64,000 bases of DNA from Gordionus sp. m RMFG-2023. Its lineage: Eukaryota > Nematomorpha > Gordioida > Chordodea > Parachordodidae. Position 1 is the stretch's first letter, and each line of letters starts with the position of its first letter. The position numbers were made by a program, and so were the translations under genes. The stretch is from positions 20,710,846 to 20,774,845 of the forward strand of contig NC_088779.1 of NCBI RefSeq assembly GCF_954871325.1, written 5' to 3'. Positions 43,848 to 56,900 of this stretch are shown here, piece by piece. The notes beneath the pieces are model-generated. The model worked only from the letters and a program-made list of their open reading frames with translations. It searched no databases and was not told the origin of the DNA.

Positions 43848-43899
43848 TTAAAAAGCTCAATTCGGGTCATTTTTAAAAACGACCCAATGAATTTTATAT

Positions 43900-44893
43900 A
43901 CACTCCTATCGTCGCGAATCTTCCAATATAATGTCATCCTCTCTTCTCCCTAGCTTGAGATTAAACGCCTCACAGAAGATATAGGCTACCTTACCAACCA
44001 AATCTGGTGGCATCGGCATAAACTCGCTCTCGCTATTTTCCATTAGTGCGTTTATATCCTATCTCCTGTCTTGCGAGCATCATACACACACTTACAAAAC
44101 ACCCTGACCGTTAGCTTCTGCGGGCAATTAATCTCTGGAAATCTCTCTCATTTGTCGATTCTATTTCATCAGCACTACAGAAGGATTGATATAAGCCTCT
44201 AGTTGGCAACTTCATTGCATACCTTATATCGAGGAACCATCCCGAGGGCCATTCTCTACTCTTCTATTCGAATTTTTCGAGGCTTTCTAATCGCGAAATC
44301 TTGGCCAACTCTTAAGCGTGTCACGCCATTGATCTTAGACTGAGTTGTAATATGGTGATACCCTATTTACTCTATGCCCTGTCAAACATAGATCAATTCC
44401 AAAGGCCATCACTCTTTGCACTGCAGTTGGCAGATTCATTATACATTCAAAATGGAACGATACTATTTCCAGGGCCTTGAAATCTGCTGGCATCCCGTTA
44501 ACCTTCGAGCCCACTGGCCTCCACAATTAGAATTGTAAAAAGCCTGATGGCTCTATCATGAACCCTTGGAAGAGGGGGGAATTCCTAGCCTGATTTCTCA
44601 TGCATCAATCCTCTTGCCCCTTCCGATATAAATAGGGATGCTCTACTGGACACCAAGATGAATAAACATCCTAAATATTCGCCATCGCTACCTGCCAACT
44701 ATACAATCCTACCTTTAATCGTCACGATTTTAACATCGTTCGGCTCTCATGCCTTGATCTTAGAGCTAGGGCACCAGATCTCTGTTAGGACAGAGGATCC
44801 AAACGAGAAATACTACCTAAGGCATAGGTTGGCCCTAAACATAATAAAGTGCAATTATTTCAGCTTTATACTTTCAATGCCCGAAACTCCCTG
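43900..44893 (+). pseudogene. LINE-type ORF: knuckle, nuclease-like and C-terminal region (copy 3)
   Basis: The + strand shows, in order: LCPVKHRSIPKAITLCTAVG and RFIIHSKWNDTISRALKSAG (about 44370-44470), a histidine/cysteine knuckle equivalent with a conserved GRF..HS..N motif; FEPTGL and NCKKPDGSIMNPWKRG (about 44500-44580), the P-D motif of the nuclease-like domain; and FGSHALILELGHQISV through YYLRHRLALNIIKCNYFSF (about 44730-44890), the same C-terminus as at 12779 and 13784. Stops and frame changes interrupt it. It is the longest of the three copies and is markedly less AT-rich than its surroundings, consistent with a fairly late arrival. Confidence 0.62.
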
Positions 44894-44899
44894 ATTGAA

Positions 44900-45830
44900 C
44901 ATCCTGTGCATAGAATAGGCTTAGTCTATTTTGCTCACAATTATAACGTTAGCGCTAAAAAGGAACTTGGATCTCAAGCGATAAAAGTTTTGGCTTACTT
45001 AAATTATTAATATTATTTTCAATTAAATTAATATTATACTAATTTATATTTATAATCCCTTATTTTAATTATGATTTGTGTTTCGTATTAATTATTTATA
45101 TATTTATATTTCAAAAATAATTATCAATCTGTATTTTAATAAATCTGTAAATACAGAAGAAAGTTGGATGTTACACCAATGCTAAGTAATGATGATTATT
45201 CGAATAATATTTAATATTTACCTTATTAAGCCATACTATTTAATTTTATAAAACTACACGGTTCAGACTGAGATATGAAGTGGGGCTAGAGTTAGTCATT
45301 GTATATGAGGATTTTATTTAACCACTATATTACTTAGGATATAGGGGCAGTAGCCACTTTGATACAGGTTTGAATATGGTCTAGTAAAGGTTTTTCTGCA
45401 TCAATCAAACATTATGAACCGCGTAGTTTAACAAAGGGTAGGGTGGAATAAATGATAATTTATAACATGTAAGCGAGTGGTCATGATTGAGATTCGTTAT
45501 TTCTATTATTTTATATAGCTGGTATTATTAAAATTATTTTTGATTTTAATTATTTTTACATATAAAAGATGATAAAAATTATACTTTATAAATTTTTTTA
45601 TTTCCTTAAATAAAAATCATACAAAAACAAAAGAAGTCATTTGGTCTATTTTCTAAAAAAAAAGGAAAAATTGGAAACTTAGATATTTTAGGATAAAAAA
45701 TGATCACCCTATACTAACCTCTCGGTATCGTAGATATTTGCTAGAAGTTCAACTCGCTATATTTAGTGCTGTGACCGAAATTATTAAGAAATATTATATT
45801 AATTTATTTTTTAGGAATAAAAGGGGGAAA
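44900..45830. other. AT-rich spacer
   Basis: No coding sequence or repeat structure recognised. Confidence 0.4.
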
Positions 45831-45831
45831 A

Positions 45832-46270
45832 TTAGTAGTTGCACATTGGTAGTTGTAGTAATAAAATAGTGCAGTAGTTTTACGGTACTAGTAGTAAACT
45901 AGTGAAGTAGTTGACGGCGGTAGCAGTGAAAATAGTGAAGCAGTTGTACGTGGTAGTATTCACGGGGCAGTGGGATCAATGGGGGAAAGCGCAGGGGCTT
46001 GAGCCCCTGAACAATTTGAAGACCTTAAAATCGAATTTTTTTATACTACTAAAAAAAAAATAATTTTGGTTAATGTAGTTAAAGAAGGTATTTTTGGATA
46101 ATGTTAGCTAAAAAAAATAATTTTATATTAATTTTGAAAATAATTTTAAAAATTTTAAATGAGCCACCTGAGATTGTAAAGGTTAACCCCCCCCCCCCCC
46201 GATATTGAGCTTAGTAATTAAATAGTTATACGGCTGTAGTATGCAAATTGAGCAGTAGTTGTGGTATGTG
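45832..46270. repeat. Degenerate GTAGT-type minisatellite split by an insertion
   Basis: Runs such as GTAGTTGTAGTA, GTGAAGTAGTTGAC and GTGAAGCAGTTGTACG occur from 45832 to about 45960 and resume at 46220-46270. The gap (about 45967-46205) begins CAGTGGGATCAATGGGGG and ends in a 14-C tract, resembling the G-rich end of the hAT family at 16451. It looks like a small transposon inserted into a minisatellite. Confidence 0.45.
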
Positions 46271-46429
46271 CTGTTGTGTAATTTCGGTTTTGATTTTGCT
46301 GGTTAAGTAACTATTTTTTGACATTACAAATCATAAAATTTTTTATTATAAGATAATTATTTATTTTATTTAAAAATTATTTGTAATTTTATTAAAAAAG
46401 ATTTATTTTTTCGCGTAATTTTTAATGGA

Positions 46430-47400
46430 ATTATTGCTATGAGTTAAATCAATCTTGATAAAAAAATATTGTGAGTTAAATTAAATCTAATTAGATTAGA
46501 AAGATTATTCGCGTAAAATCCTTATAGCTTGGTGGCGAAGGCTTCATTTTGTTGGCTAACATTTTTGTATTTTTTCTCCTTGTGTTGCACAAGGCATTTC
46601 GGGCATAATTCTGTTATTATTTGTTCTATTGAGATATCTAACTCAAGATGCTAGACATTTGCCTAATATAAATGAATATTTTTAATATAAATAAAATTAT
46701 ACATAAGTAATTTATATCAATGGTAGATAACATAAATGAAATTACCAAGGTTGATGAGCAGCACAATAGACAGTTACATTGACATGGGGCAGTTTGGGAT
46801 CGAAATTACATAATCCCCTAAGTTTTTTTTAAATTTTTTTAATGATATAGATTATATGGTTAAACAAATTGTCATTTATAAATTTAATAATTCAGAATAA
46901 GGCATGCCGTAGTTTTTATTTCAAACTATCTACCAAACAGGTAAGCCTTAAAAAGTATGAAATACGCACTAATTATTAAAATAAATCTTAGAGATACTTT
47001 CATATTTTTGTATTACTTTCAGCTTAAGGCGTGCTATACTAGTTTGTATTTGGTTCGCAATTCGGTTACCTTTTTTGTGGGTGGCGAAATTGATAAAAGA
47101 ATAATAAGTAAGGCACTAAATATTAACAAACCCTATAGTTATTTAAGAAATAAAGAAAATAGAGGATTATACCATATTTTTATTTGGTTAAGCGTAAAAA
47201 CGAATTTGATATAATATATTAATTCATAGAAAAAATTATAAGCATATTTATTTCTACCATGAATGTGATAAATATATGTAAATTAAAATATATATGCCAT
47301 AAGAGGTAGGAATAGTTATTAAATTTATATTACTAATTATAAAACAGCAATATTTTTGAAAAATATTTTATCAGCATCAGATATTTTTTGGATGGGGGGG
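46430..47400. repeat. Dispersed repeat R1, copy 2
   Basis: Related to 26820-27560 in the same order and orientation (shared blocks listed there). The + strand ORF at 46957-47214 lies inside it and shows no recognised domain. Ends not defined. Confidence 0.5.
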
Positions 47401-47927
47401 GGGGGCCCTCTCCGTTATTTTGCGTGACTTATCATAGTTTCATCATCAATTTAACTAGTAATTTTATATGACGTTGGTTATCAAATAGCGATTTGCTAAT
47501 TAACGAGCAAATTTTATTAAAATACAAACTACTTTTAATTTTATTATATATTAACGGAATCATGTTCTTGCTTCCGATCTACTATATATCATACCATGCA
47601 TCTTACTAGACAACTATCTAGTTGCTTCAACAAATCCGATCCTTCCTTGATCCGAATCTATGCGGTGATATCCCAAATTATGGATTAGGCCAGAAATTGT
47701 TCTTAAAACTGACGATATCTTTTGTTTATAAAGACGATGCTATCTAATATTTTAGTAAAAGACATAAAAAAACTATTAATGTGCTAACATAATTTCTACC
47801 AAATTTAATTGCACGATAACCAAACCAATAATAATATAATTTACATAAGCCATACTACTCCAATTATTCTTCAAGATTTATTTAGTTTCTCTTGATAAAA
47901 TTTGAATCATTCAAATTATACTACTAG

Positions 47928-48110
47928 AAATTATAATCGTAATGAATAATAAATATTTTCAATACACCCAAAAATTATAATCGTAATGAATAATAATTAT
48001 TTTCAATAAATACATCCAAAAATTATAATCGTAATGAATAATATTTTCAATAAATACACTTAAAAATTATAATCGTAATGAATAATAAATATTTTCAATA
48101 AATATACCCC
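47928..48110. repeat. Four tandem 44-48-bp repeats
   Basis: Units start at 47928, 47972, 48020 and 48064. Each carries AAATTATAATCGTAATGAAT followed by AATA-rich sequence, TATTTTCAATA and a C-rich joint. Unit lengths are 44, 48 and 44 bp. A simple minisatellite; no unique spacers between units. Confidence 0.85.
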
Positions 48111-48309
48111 AAAATTATTTTAGTTTTGGGCACGAGAAAATAATTTCATTATAATAATTGATATAACTTGTTTTATTCAAATTCATTATGGCGTTTTCGT
48201 ATTAAGTAAAAAATTATAATCATTTATAAAATTATTTTTGTTTTTATTTCTAAATTCACAATCATTTAACATTAATGCCCAAAAGATGGACATAGTAAAT
48301 CGCTTAATA

Positions 48310-48414
48310 TCATCTTACCTCAATAAAGTTTGTCTGACTAGACCATCAGCTACCTGTGTTGACAATTATTGCGGGAATCATAATCACGATTTTTGTTATC
48401 AAGTAAAATACTAG
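48310..48414 (+). pseudogene. Degenerate copy of the cysteine-rich secreted gene
   Basis: Reads SYLNKVCLTRPSATCVDNYC and then GNHNHDFCYQVKY before a TAG. The downstream gene has CLNKVCPAQPSAICIENFCG and GCNFDFF in the same place. The distal cysteine of the CGGC group is lost, no signal-peptide exon or proximal half was found upstream, and the next bases after both stops are similar. I read it as a truncated tandem duplicate. A separate functional gene with missed exons cannot be excluded. Confidence 0.6.
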
Positions 48415-48563
48415 TTTTCTTATTTAAAACATAAGGACTAAAATGTTCTAACATTTTTGAAATAAATGTATTCAGATGTATTTTATTAAACTTAATTTTA
48501 AGAGAGCTATGAATAAAATATTGATTTAAATTCAAACAATTTTGATTTTAAAACTTTTGAACA

Positions 48564-48878
48564 ACTCTTATACATTAATTTGAGAATAGGTTTTTCTGTA
48601 ATATACTTTATATAAGTGTTCTGTATCGGGCCTAATTTTTCAAACCTGTAATTTTCTCCCAAAACATAACTCTTATACATTAATTTGAGAATAGGTTTTT
48701 CTGTAATATACTTTATATAAGTGTTCTGTATCGGGCCTAATTTTTCAAACCTGTAATTTTCTCCCAAAACATAACTCTTATACATTAATTAGAGAATAGG
48801 TTTTTCTGTAATATACTTTATATAAGTGTTCTGTATCGGGCCTAATTTTTCAAACCTGTAATTTTCTCCCAAAACATT
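48564..48878. repeat. Three tandem 105-bp repeats
   Basis: Units start at 48564, 48669 and 48774 with almost no differences. Each includes GTATCGGGCCTAATTTTTCA, nearly the same as the terminal sequence of the GGCCCGG MITE family. Because 105 is a multiple of three, the minus strand stays open through two units and suggests a repetitive protein, which I regard as accidental. Confidence 0.9.
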
Positions 48879-49422
48879 AAATAAAAATTATTAGTGGCCC
48901 GACCCGAATTTTAAATATAGTTTTACATTATTAAATTGAACATAAATCGATTTTTAGATTTTTTTAAAATGCAAATCTCTTATATATCTATATTTTACAA
49001 ATCAAATATTTTTTTTTATATTTCAAAATGCAAATAATTTAAGTAGAAGTCCTTCCTTTATTCTTCAAGATTTTATAAAGTTTATTTTCACTAATAAAAT
49101 ATGTATTCAAAATAAAAATATGAATCATTGCATATTATATATTTTTGAAGATATAAAATGGTGTAAGTTATATAATATTATGAGCCTGAAGTGCACAATT
49201 GATTTTGAATAGAGCACGAGAGTGACCTTATTAAATTATATAAATTTACGTAACTTTGCCGCTTTATTCAAATTTAATTCCATTATCAAAATTAACCTTC
49301 TCATAATCGTTATAAATGAAATAAAATACGGATAAAATATAAAATTCGGATAAAAAATAATATATTAAAGATTAGTTTAGGCAATTTTAACATTATTTTA
49401 TAATAAAATTTACCCAACAATT

Positions 49423-49726
49423 ATGCGCTTCCTATCAATAATATTCATTTCGATTTTCAGTATTTTTTTGAGAAGTAAAATTTAAAAAAAATTATATGTC
49501 TAAAAATTCTCTAAAAATTGATAATTTATTTCTAGATTCACAATCATATAATACCATAAAGAACAATATGGTTTGCTGCCCAAAGGGTGTACAGATAGTA
49601 GCTTGTTTTGTATCTCCTTGTCTCAATAAAGTTTGTCCGGCTCAACCATCCGCTATTTGCATTGAGAATTTTTGCGGGGGATGCAATTTCGATTTTTTTC
49701 TACATGGAATCAAGGTTCAATGCTAG
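49423..49726 (+). CDS. Small secreted cysteine-rich protein (two exons)
   Basis: Exon 1 (49423-49474) encodes MRFLSIIFISIFSIFLR, a textbook signal peptide. A 61-bp intron (A|gtaaaa to tttctag|AT) leads to exon 2 (49536-49726, TAG stop). The product is 80 aa, about 60 after signal removal. The mature part has ten cysteines: VCCPKG, VACFVSPC, KVCPAQPSAICI, NFCGGC and a terminal C. The order C-C...C.x3.PC...C......C....CGGC resembles a module I recall from secreted proteins of several invertebrate groups; its role is not established. An AATAAA follows 32 nt after the stop. A degenerate relative lies 1 kb upstream. The splice model makes signal peptide and cysteine domain one frame, which supports it strongly. 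Function (toxin-like, structural, protease inhibitor, other) cannot be told from sequence. Confidence 0.78.
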
Positions 49727-49757
49727 TTTTGTCTGTGAATTTGCCTAAAAATGTCTT

Positions 49758-49763
49758 AATAAA
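49758..49763 (+). promoter_or_regulatory. Polyadenylation signal of the cysteine-rich gene
   Basis: AATAAA 32 nt after the stop codon, in the expected range. Confidence 0.55.
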
Positions 49764-50540
49764 CGTTTTAACGATACCCAGATGATATTAACATTATAAA
49801 TTATTTAATATAAAGTTAAGAATAAAATTAGAACTCTTACATAAATTCATTTGTATTAATTTTTATTTTTTAATCTGAAATTTTCAAAAAGCGTAAACTA
49901 TTCTAACTGCAATAATAAACACTTTAAATAGACAGAAGACGGTAGGTCAAGGATTAAGAATTACAAATACACTTAAAATTTTTTTTTTAATGAAAGAAAT
50001 CTACTATATTTATAAATCACCATGAGCTTATCTAGGACCACGAATGACAAATAAAATTTTTAATAAACTCTATAAAGTATCATAATATAAAATAAAATAA
50101 AGGGCTTCATTTGTAATGACCAAGTTAGTGTGGGAAATTCTTAACGCTCAAATTTATAATAATACCAACGCCCAAACATAAATAATAATCTTTTAGAGTG
50201 ATTTAATTATTACTTAGATTAGAGATCGGGAAAATTGGCTCAGAGGAAATTTCCCCGGGAAAATTTAGGGAAATTAAATAATAGCCACAGTATTACTTAT
50301 AAAACCTTTCAATATTTTTTTATTGAATAACTTTAAAGGGAAAATTAGGAAAAAATAAACTAAGCATTTTTTTTATTGAATGACTTCATTATCAAAAAAA
50401 AAGCAAAATTTATAATGATGCAAGTGAAATAGCATCAACATCTTAACGGATTGCAATCCGAACTCTTTTGCTGATATCCCGAACAGTAGTCCTTTAAATG
50501 TTTTGATATCAATTATATTACTAGTTTTAGAATGGACTTA
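49764..50540. other. AT-rich spacer
   Basis: No gene recognised. TTTCCCCGGGAAA-like palindromic bits near 50255 resemble others near 6600 and 13300 and may be relics of a small repeat family. Confidence 0.4.
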
Positions 50541-50544
50541 CTCC

Positions 50545-50791
50545 CAAAGGCTGACCAAACCTTTCTGAGGCACTTGAGGGTGGCATCGAAGGCATCTTAC
50601 TATTATATGAATCGAGCTCTCCCATATGCTAGCAAGTTTTGAGTCTTAATCCCACTCTGAAGTCTCGTCAAATTTCTTATTGAGCCGCTCAATTTAAAGT
50701 CGTATTTTAGGAATCTACCATGGTGGGATTCAGAACAAGCCGAGTTAAAGTGAGCTTGCAAGTGAGGAGGGGGGGGGGGGTTAGGAGACAA
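50545..50791 (-). pseudogene. Possible reverse-transcriptase-like fragment
   Basis: A minus-strand frame reads DFKLSGSIRNLTRLQSGIKT then QNLLAYGRARFI, and in another frame AFDATLKCLRKVWSAFG. It is less AT-rich than its surroundings and codon-like. The A-Y-G-x-A/S-R-F pattern suggests the thumb region of a LINE reverse transcriptase, but I could not place it firmly. A neighbouring 13-G tract (50768) could be a transposon end. Confidence 0.35.
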
Positions 50792-50999
50792 ATTCTATTT
50801 GAAGTTAATTTTGGAAATTGTGCCAATTCCTCGAGAATGTGTTTATTAAACAAATTATTCGATTTTGTATTTTTTAAAAAAGATATATTATTATTAGAAT
50901 TATAATTGTATAATTTACTAAGGAGGTATATCAAAAATTTGGTATAATTTTTAGAAAGAAAAAAATTATTTGTTTGTAAATAAAATATATATAAATTGT

Positions 51000-53900
51000 T
51001 CAAGATAAGCGTTTTCTCTTAGAATTGGTAGGATTGACGTTACAAACCTCGCAATCGACACCTATTGACGCTAAGTAATCAAGCCATAATATTTGTTTGG
51101 TGGATAATTTGTCACCAAATCCTTTGACTTCTGCAATCTAAATATAGATATGTTTTTTATTTTTGATTTAAAAAAATAAATAAAACCTTTCATAATTTTA
51201 ATTAACAACTCCTTAAATCAAGACATATTATCATATTGTCAATAAAAAGCATCAAAACTAGATCCAAATTGTGAAGAACCCAGTTTGATTCAGAACAGTT
51301 GCCCAAAAAATAGGTTCGGTCCTAGTTCTAAAACGTCAAACAAATTTTGAAAAAAAAAAATAAATTTTTAAATTTTTTAAGGGTATTTGCATTTTCTCGG
51401 TATTAAAACCAGACCCAATTTTAATGAGTTTGAGCCGAGCTTAGGCCTAAAATTTTTTCATTTAAATTTAGGTTATTAAAACAGTTGCTAGCTTAAAAAA
51501 ATATTGCAATTTTTTCTTCTAATAATAATTTTAAGTATTGCAAACAAAATGATTGATTAAATTATACTTAATGTTTATTTTCATTAAAACAATAAATTAA
51601 ATTTTTGGATATCGGTTTGGGCAAAATTTATTAAACTTATTATGGGCTTGAGAATATTTTAAATATTAAATATAGGCCGGGCTGCGGCCTATAAGACATT
51701 TTTACTACGGGTCTGGGCCCTTATGAAGGTCTATGATTCACATATGTAACAGAAAGTATATAGAAAAGGATCGAAAGCTAATTGACCAAAATATATTCTC
51801 ATTTTAATTCATTTATTATATATAAAACGATCACTTTAATATTGAAAGTGTTCTCGTTCCATAGGATTAAATCAGGGAACCCACTTCTATGATTCCTGTG
51901 ATCTTTGATCAAAACTTCGGCAATGAGCGAAAATTTGTGGCAACCTAAGCATTTTAAAATGGTTAAAGCCGAATTTTTAGAGATAATCGGATCGTTACCG
52001 AATACGTCCCAATTGAGACCCGGGAATTGAACTGGCGCTATAAATATATAATATATTTTAAAAAAATCTCTGATTATTTCGTTAGTCACCAGTGTTTATC
52101 TGATTTGTCATTTGAATAAAAAAATATAACGAGGTTGCTACTAATAGACGCTATTTGAAAAGGTTTATTAAGTACTAATTTTAATCAACATAAGATATTT
52201 TTAATAAGTCACAAAAACTCAATTAATAAATTTTCGATGAAAATTCTAAGTAATTACTAGGCCAATGTGGGTTCAAATTTTTTCACCGTACCGATATTGA
52301 TATTTCCATTTTATTTTTAAAAAAATCGAATTATGCAATTTATAAACTTTTTATTTCTGCAATTAAGATTAAAATGTGACAGTTTGTTAAAAGCTACTTT
52401 TAAAAGTAGCAAGCTATCGTTTTTTCAAAAAGGTAGCACGCTATTAGCTAATTTAGAATTTTTTAATATTTTTTTTCATCTCTATTTCCACAAATAAAAA
52501 ATATGACTAAAATTTTAAAAATTACATAATTTATTTTTTATTGCATCTCAAAAAAATAGAGCTCAAAAAATTATTTAAAGTTTAAAAATTAACATAATGA
52601 CGGAGTTAACCCAAATAATTACAAATATTTTTTGATATATGATATGGAATCATGTGGGATTCGGAATCCCAACGTGGGAATTCAAAATCTTGAATCCCTA
52701 CGTTTTATTCGGGATCAAAATATTTAAAAAAAATATTCCGAATCCCAATGAAAAAAAAAATTTAATTACTTTTTCTTCTCTTTTTTGCGGCTGGCACCAT
52801 ATAATTAAAAGGCCAAAATAAGGGATTTAAAAAGAGAATTTAAAAAAAAGTAAATAATATAAAATTAAGGCATATAATGAATGAAAAGAGATGAGGTTAA
52901 GACTTTTTTGTTTTAAAAAATATTAATAAATACATTTATAAAAAATCCGATTTATTGCAACAATTTTCGTTGAACATTTAAGCAGGGACGGTTATGGTTT
53001 AGTATGTAAAAAATTATAATGGTTACGTTTTGGTTACGGTTCTTGAAAAGAAATTTATAAAGGTTCGGTTCAACTAATTATAAAGGTTTAGTTCATTACG
53101 GTTAGAAATTTTTTTTTTATTGAAATCATCTTCTAATTTATTTATATTATAAGCATCTATGAATTATATATAAAAAAAATATATAAGATTCAAAATAACT
53201 CATTTTTAAATATATTATTTGAACTTAGCCATTTCTACAGAAACTTGTGTTGCGGGAACTGCCAGTATTATAAGAGAACGTTTATATAATCTGGATATTC
53301 AAATTATTTCTCTATAATATAAAAACTGAACCGGTTTAACCGTTTTTTCTAAAGGTTCTACTCCTTCAAAAAATAATTATATTCGGTTACGGAAAAATAA
53401 ATTTTTTTAAAAAAAATATTTAAGGAAATTTGGAATCTTTTTTTTTAAAAAACAATTAAATTATATTTTTTTGCCGCCTGGCTGGCACCATAAAATTTTA
53501 TTTTTAGAGAATGATTATATGAACATTATAGTTACTCCTAAGACTTAAATTGTAAATTGTAACATTGCCAATATGACCCTTCCATAATCAAAACTTACTT
53601 AATCGGGCATGGGCTTTTTTCTGTCCCTTTTACTTCCCATGGGCGCGCACAGGTAACTGCGGCCTGCCCAAAAATCGTGAATGGTCCTCTTAATTATTTT
53701 CCCATTTTTTATCCCAGTTTGATGGGTTTTTTCATAAGAGAACCAAGCGTTGCTCTGTTGTATATATAACTTTTGCTATATGTACGACGTTTAGGGGCTA
53801 GTGCGCTTAATATCACGTAATATGTATTACTTTTATGCTTTAAAAATATTTTTTGTTTTCAAAAAATTTTTCTTTTTTTAAAAAGAGCTAAATTAAATTA

Positions 53901-56900
53901 GAAAATATGTATTTTAGTTATAAAATTGCAAATTTATATTTATAAAAAAAATTTGTTTACGTTCGATCACGCCCAGGAAAAATTTTGGGAAGGCCCGTCA
54001 CGCCTAATAATTTAAAATTTATTCACACTCACGCCGTGACCCACCGTTACACGATGGGTCACGTGTAATTTCACGGCCCGCGCCTACCTCTATTCATTAT
54101 TATTTAATTGTTTAGATAAATTTTTTTTTCATTGATAAAATGGTTAAATTATTAAGAAATGGATCATGGTATTAAGAAGTCTTGGCAGTATAGGAGGTAG
54201 TAAGAATTTATCATCTCTTATATTATGCCATGAGCAATTATTAAATAAGCATTTGTATTATTTTGGTTAATATTTTTAGGCATATTTTGAAATAGGTAAA
54301 ATAATTTTATGACAAGAAATCACCTAATTTGCTAAACATGGACCAAAATTTATTAAAATGTAATAAGACCCCCATTTATTATTAAATTTAATATGTATAC
54401 GGAATCACGAGGTCGAGTCCTATATCATAAACCAGAAATCACTTGGTTATGGAAGTAAAACAATAAAAGAATTAAATAAAAAAAATCCACTGGTCCCCGG
54501 GTAGGATTCACTCGTTCCCAAAAAAAATTCCCGAAAAAATAACATTTTGAAAAAAATATTAGATATATTTTTTTGAAATTTAAAACTACTATAAAACTAA
54601 TAGAGCTGACTAGAATGAGATATTTGCTATTAAAAATGACAAAGTACTTTTAATTTTAATAAGGTTTGCTTTTTAAGGCTCGACAAGACACAGGTCTCCT
54701 CTAATGAATGAAAAGGGATAAGGTTAAGAAGACACTTTTATTTTTATAAATTTATATAAAATCTTTACATGAATATATATTTATAAAATAAAAAATTTAT
54801 TTATTGCAACAGTTATGCAATGCATTATGGCATTTGGTTGAACATTTAAGTTTGTTCTTGAAACTTTCTCAACGTTTGTTCATGCAACCCATTTTGCAAT
54901 TGCATAACGAAGTTTTTCCATAGTAACGTATCGTGAAGCTCCTAAATTATTTTAGCACTTGAAATAAAAAGTTAATATATTTTATTAGGAGTATATATTA
55001 TTACTATAAAAATAGCTTAAATTACCTATGATTGATATATCTTTATTGGGAATTTCAAAATCATTCAATTTTATAGTTTCATATAAACCAGAAGCAATAA
55101 AGGGTGTTGAAATTTTTCCAGGACACGTTCCTACCCATATTTTATTTTTTCAATTTTTATTACTTTTCCTTCTAATTTTTATGACAAATATTAGTTCTAT
55201 CTGTCCTATGGATAGGTAATAATACGTGATCACCTAATATAAAGTTATTTTGTCCTATTATTTGAGAATAAATAATGATTTGACGCCCACGATCATTTAA
55301 ATAGGAAATAAAAGAAGGGGACTTTTTAAAATATTAGAAATACTTTTCCCAATATTATTGGTAGCACAACTATTTTTCCATATAATTTTATGGCCAACAT
55401 TTTTTGAACATGTGCTATTAGTAATATTATGAACAATTTGAAAGCGCGATTTTTTGTTTGAAACATTTACTACAACGGTGAGGGTCCGAAGCAACTGCTT
55501 CTAAAAATTTGAATGGGAGTACTTTAAAAAAATTTTTTTTTATTATTTAATTCTTTTATTTTTTTACTTCCATAACCAAGTGATTTCTGGTTTATGATAT
55601 AGGACTCGACCTCGTGATTCCGTATACATATTAAATTTAATAATAAATGGGAGATCTTATGACATTTTAATAAATTTTGGTCCATGTTTAGCAAATTAGG
55701 TTGATTTTTTGTCATAAAATTATTTTACCTATTTCAAAATATGTCTAAAAATATTAACCTAAATAATACAAATGCTTATTTAATAATTGCACATGGCATA
55801 ATATAAGAGATGATAAATTCTTACTACCTCATATACTGCCAAGACTTCTTAATACCATGAAAGATCCATTTCTTAATAATTTAACCATTTTATCAATGAA
55901 AAAAAATTTTATCTAAACAATTAAATAATAATGTTTAGAGGTAGTCGCGGGCCGTGAAATTACACGTGACCCATCGTGTAACGGTGGGTCACTGAGTGAG
56001 TGTGAATAAATTTTAAATTATTAGGCGTGACGGGCCTTTCCAAAATTTTTCCTGGGCGTGATCGAACGTGAACAATTTTTTTTTATAAATATAAATTTGC
56101 AATTTTATAATTTAAATATATATTTTCTAATTTAATTTAGCTCTTTTTAAAAAAAGAAAAAATTTTTGAAAACAAAAAATATTTTTAAAGCATAAAAGTA
56201 ATACATATTAAATATCTCTAAAAATAAAATTTTTTGGTGCCAGCCAGGCGGCATAAAAATATAATTTAATTGTTTTTTAAAAAAAAGATTTCGAATCCCC
56301 TTAACCCTTCAATACTCCGGTGGGGTGTAGGAAACCCCAGGCATGCTGGAAATGATATTGCATAAAAACGGTTAATTATCATGATCTGGATTCTTCAGTA
56401 GCTTCATCAAATATTAGAATCTATATTCCAAATTTCACATATTTTGGTTGAGTAGTTTTTAACATATAAGCATTTTGTGACTGCTTGGGGTTTGTGAGAC
56501 CCCACCGGAGTAAATTTGTAATTTTTTTTTAAATTTTTTTTTTAAAACTTTTATAATTATAAATATATACCACTATATTATAAAATTTATTAAAACGAAA
56601 TTCGAATATAACATATTTTGAATGAGATATATAAAATTGAAAACACAAATATTTTTTCTGGTGGAGTTATTTTATGTTTTCTCCAACAAACTCTTTCTAT
56701 CATCTACTATGATTTTTGCAGATTCTGAAAGTAAATATAAAATATATAAATGTAATATTTTTTTTTGAGGTGATTTAGATAATATAATTAATAGTGAGGA
56801 TGAAGATTTTATGTATGATAGTGATCATGATACACAATCTGAATTAGATGAAGAAGAAGATATATTAGCTAAAACAGATAATAAGTTTAAGTATTATTTA

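Noticed and set aside
47928-48110. Regularly spaced repeats considered as a CRISPR array
   Set aside because: The units abut, with no unique spacers of constant length and no cas genes; the genome is eukaryotic.
48507-48785. Minus-strand frame encoding a repeated 35-residue unit
   Set aside because: Open only because the tandem unit is 105 bp; the DNA matches a MITE end and the frame has no start context or homology.
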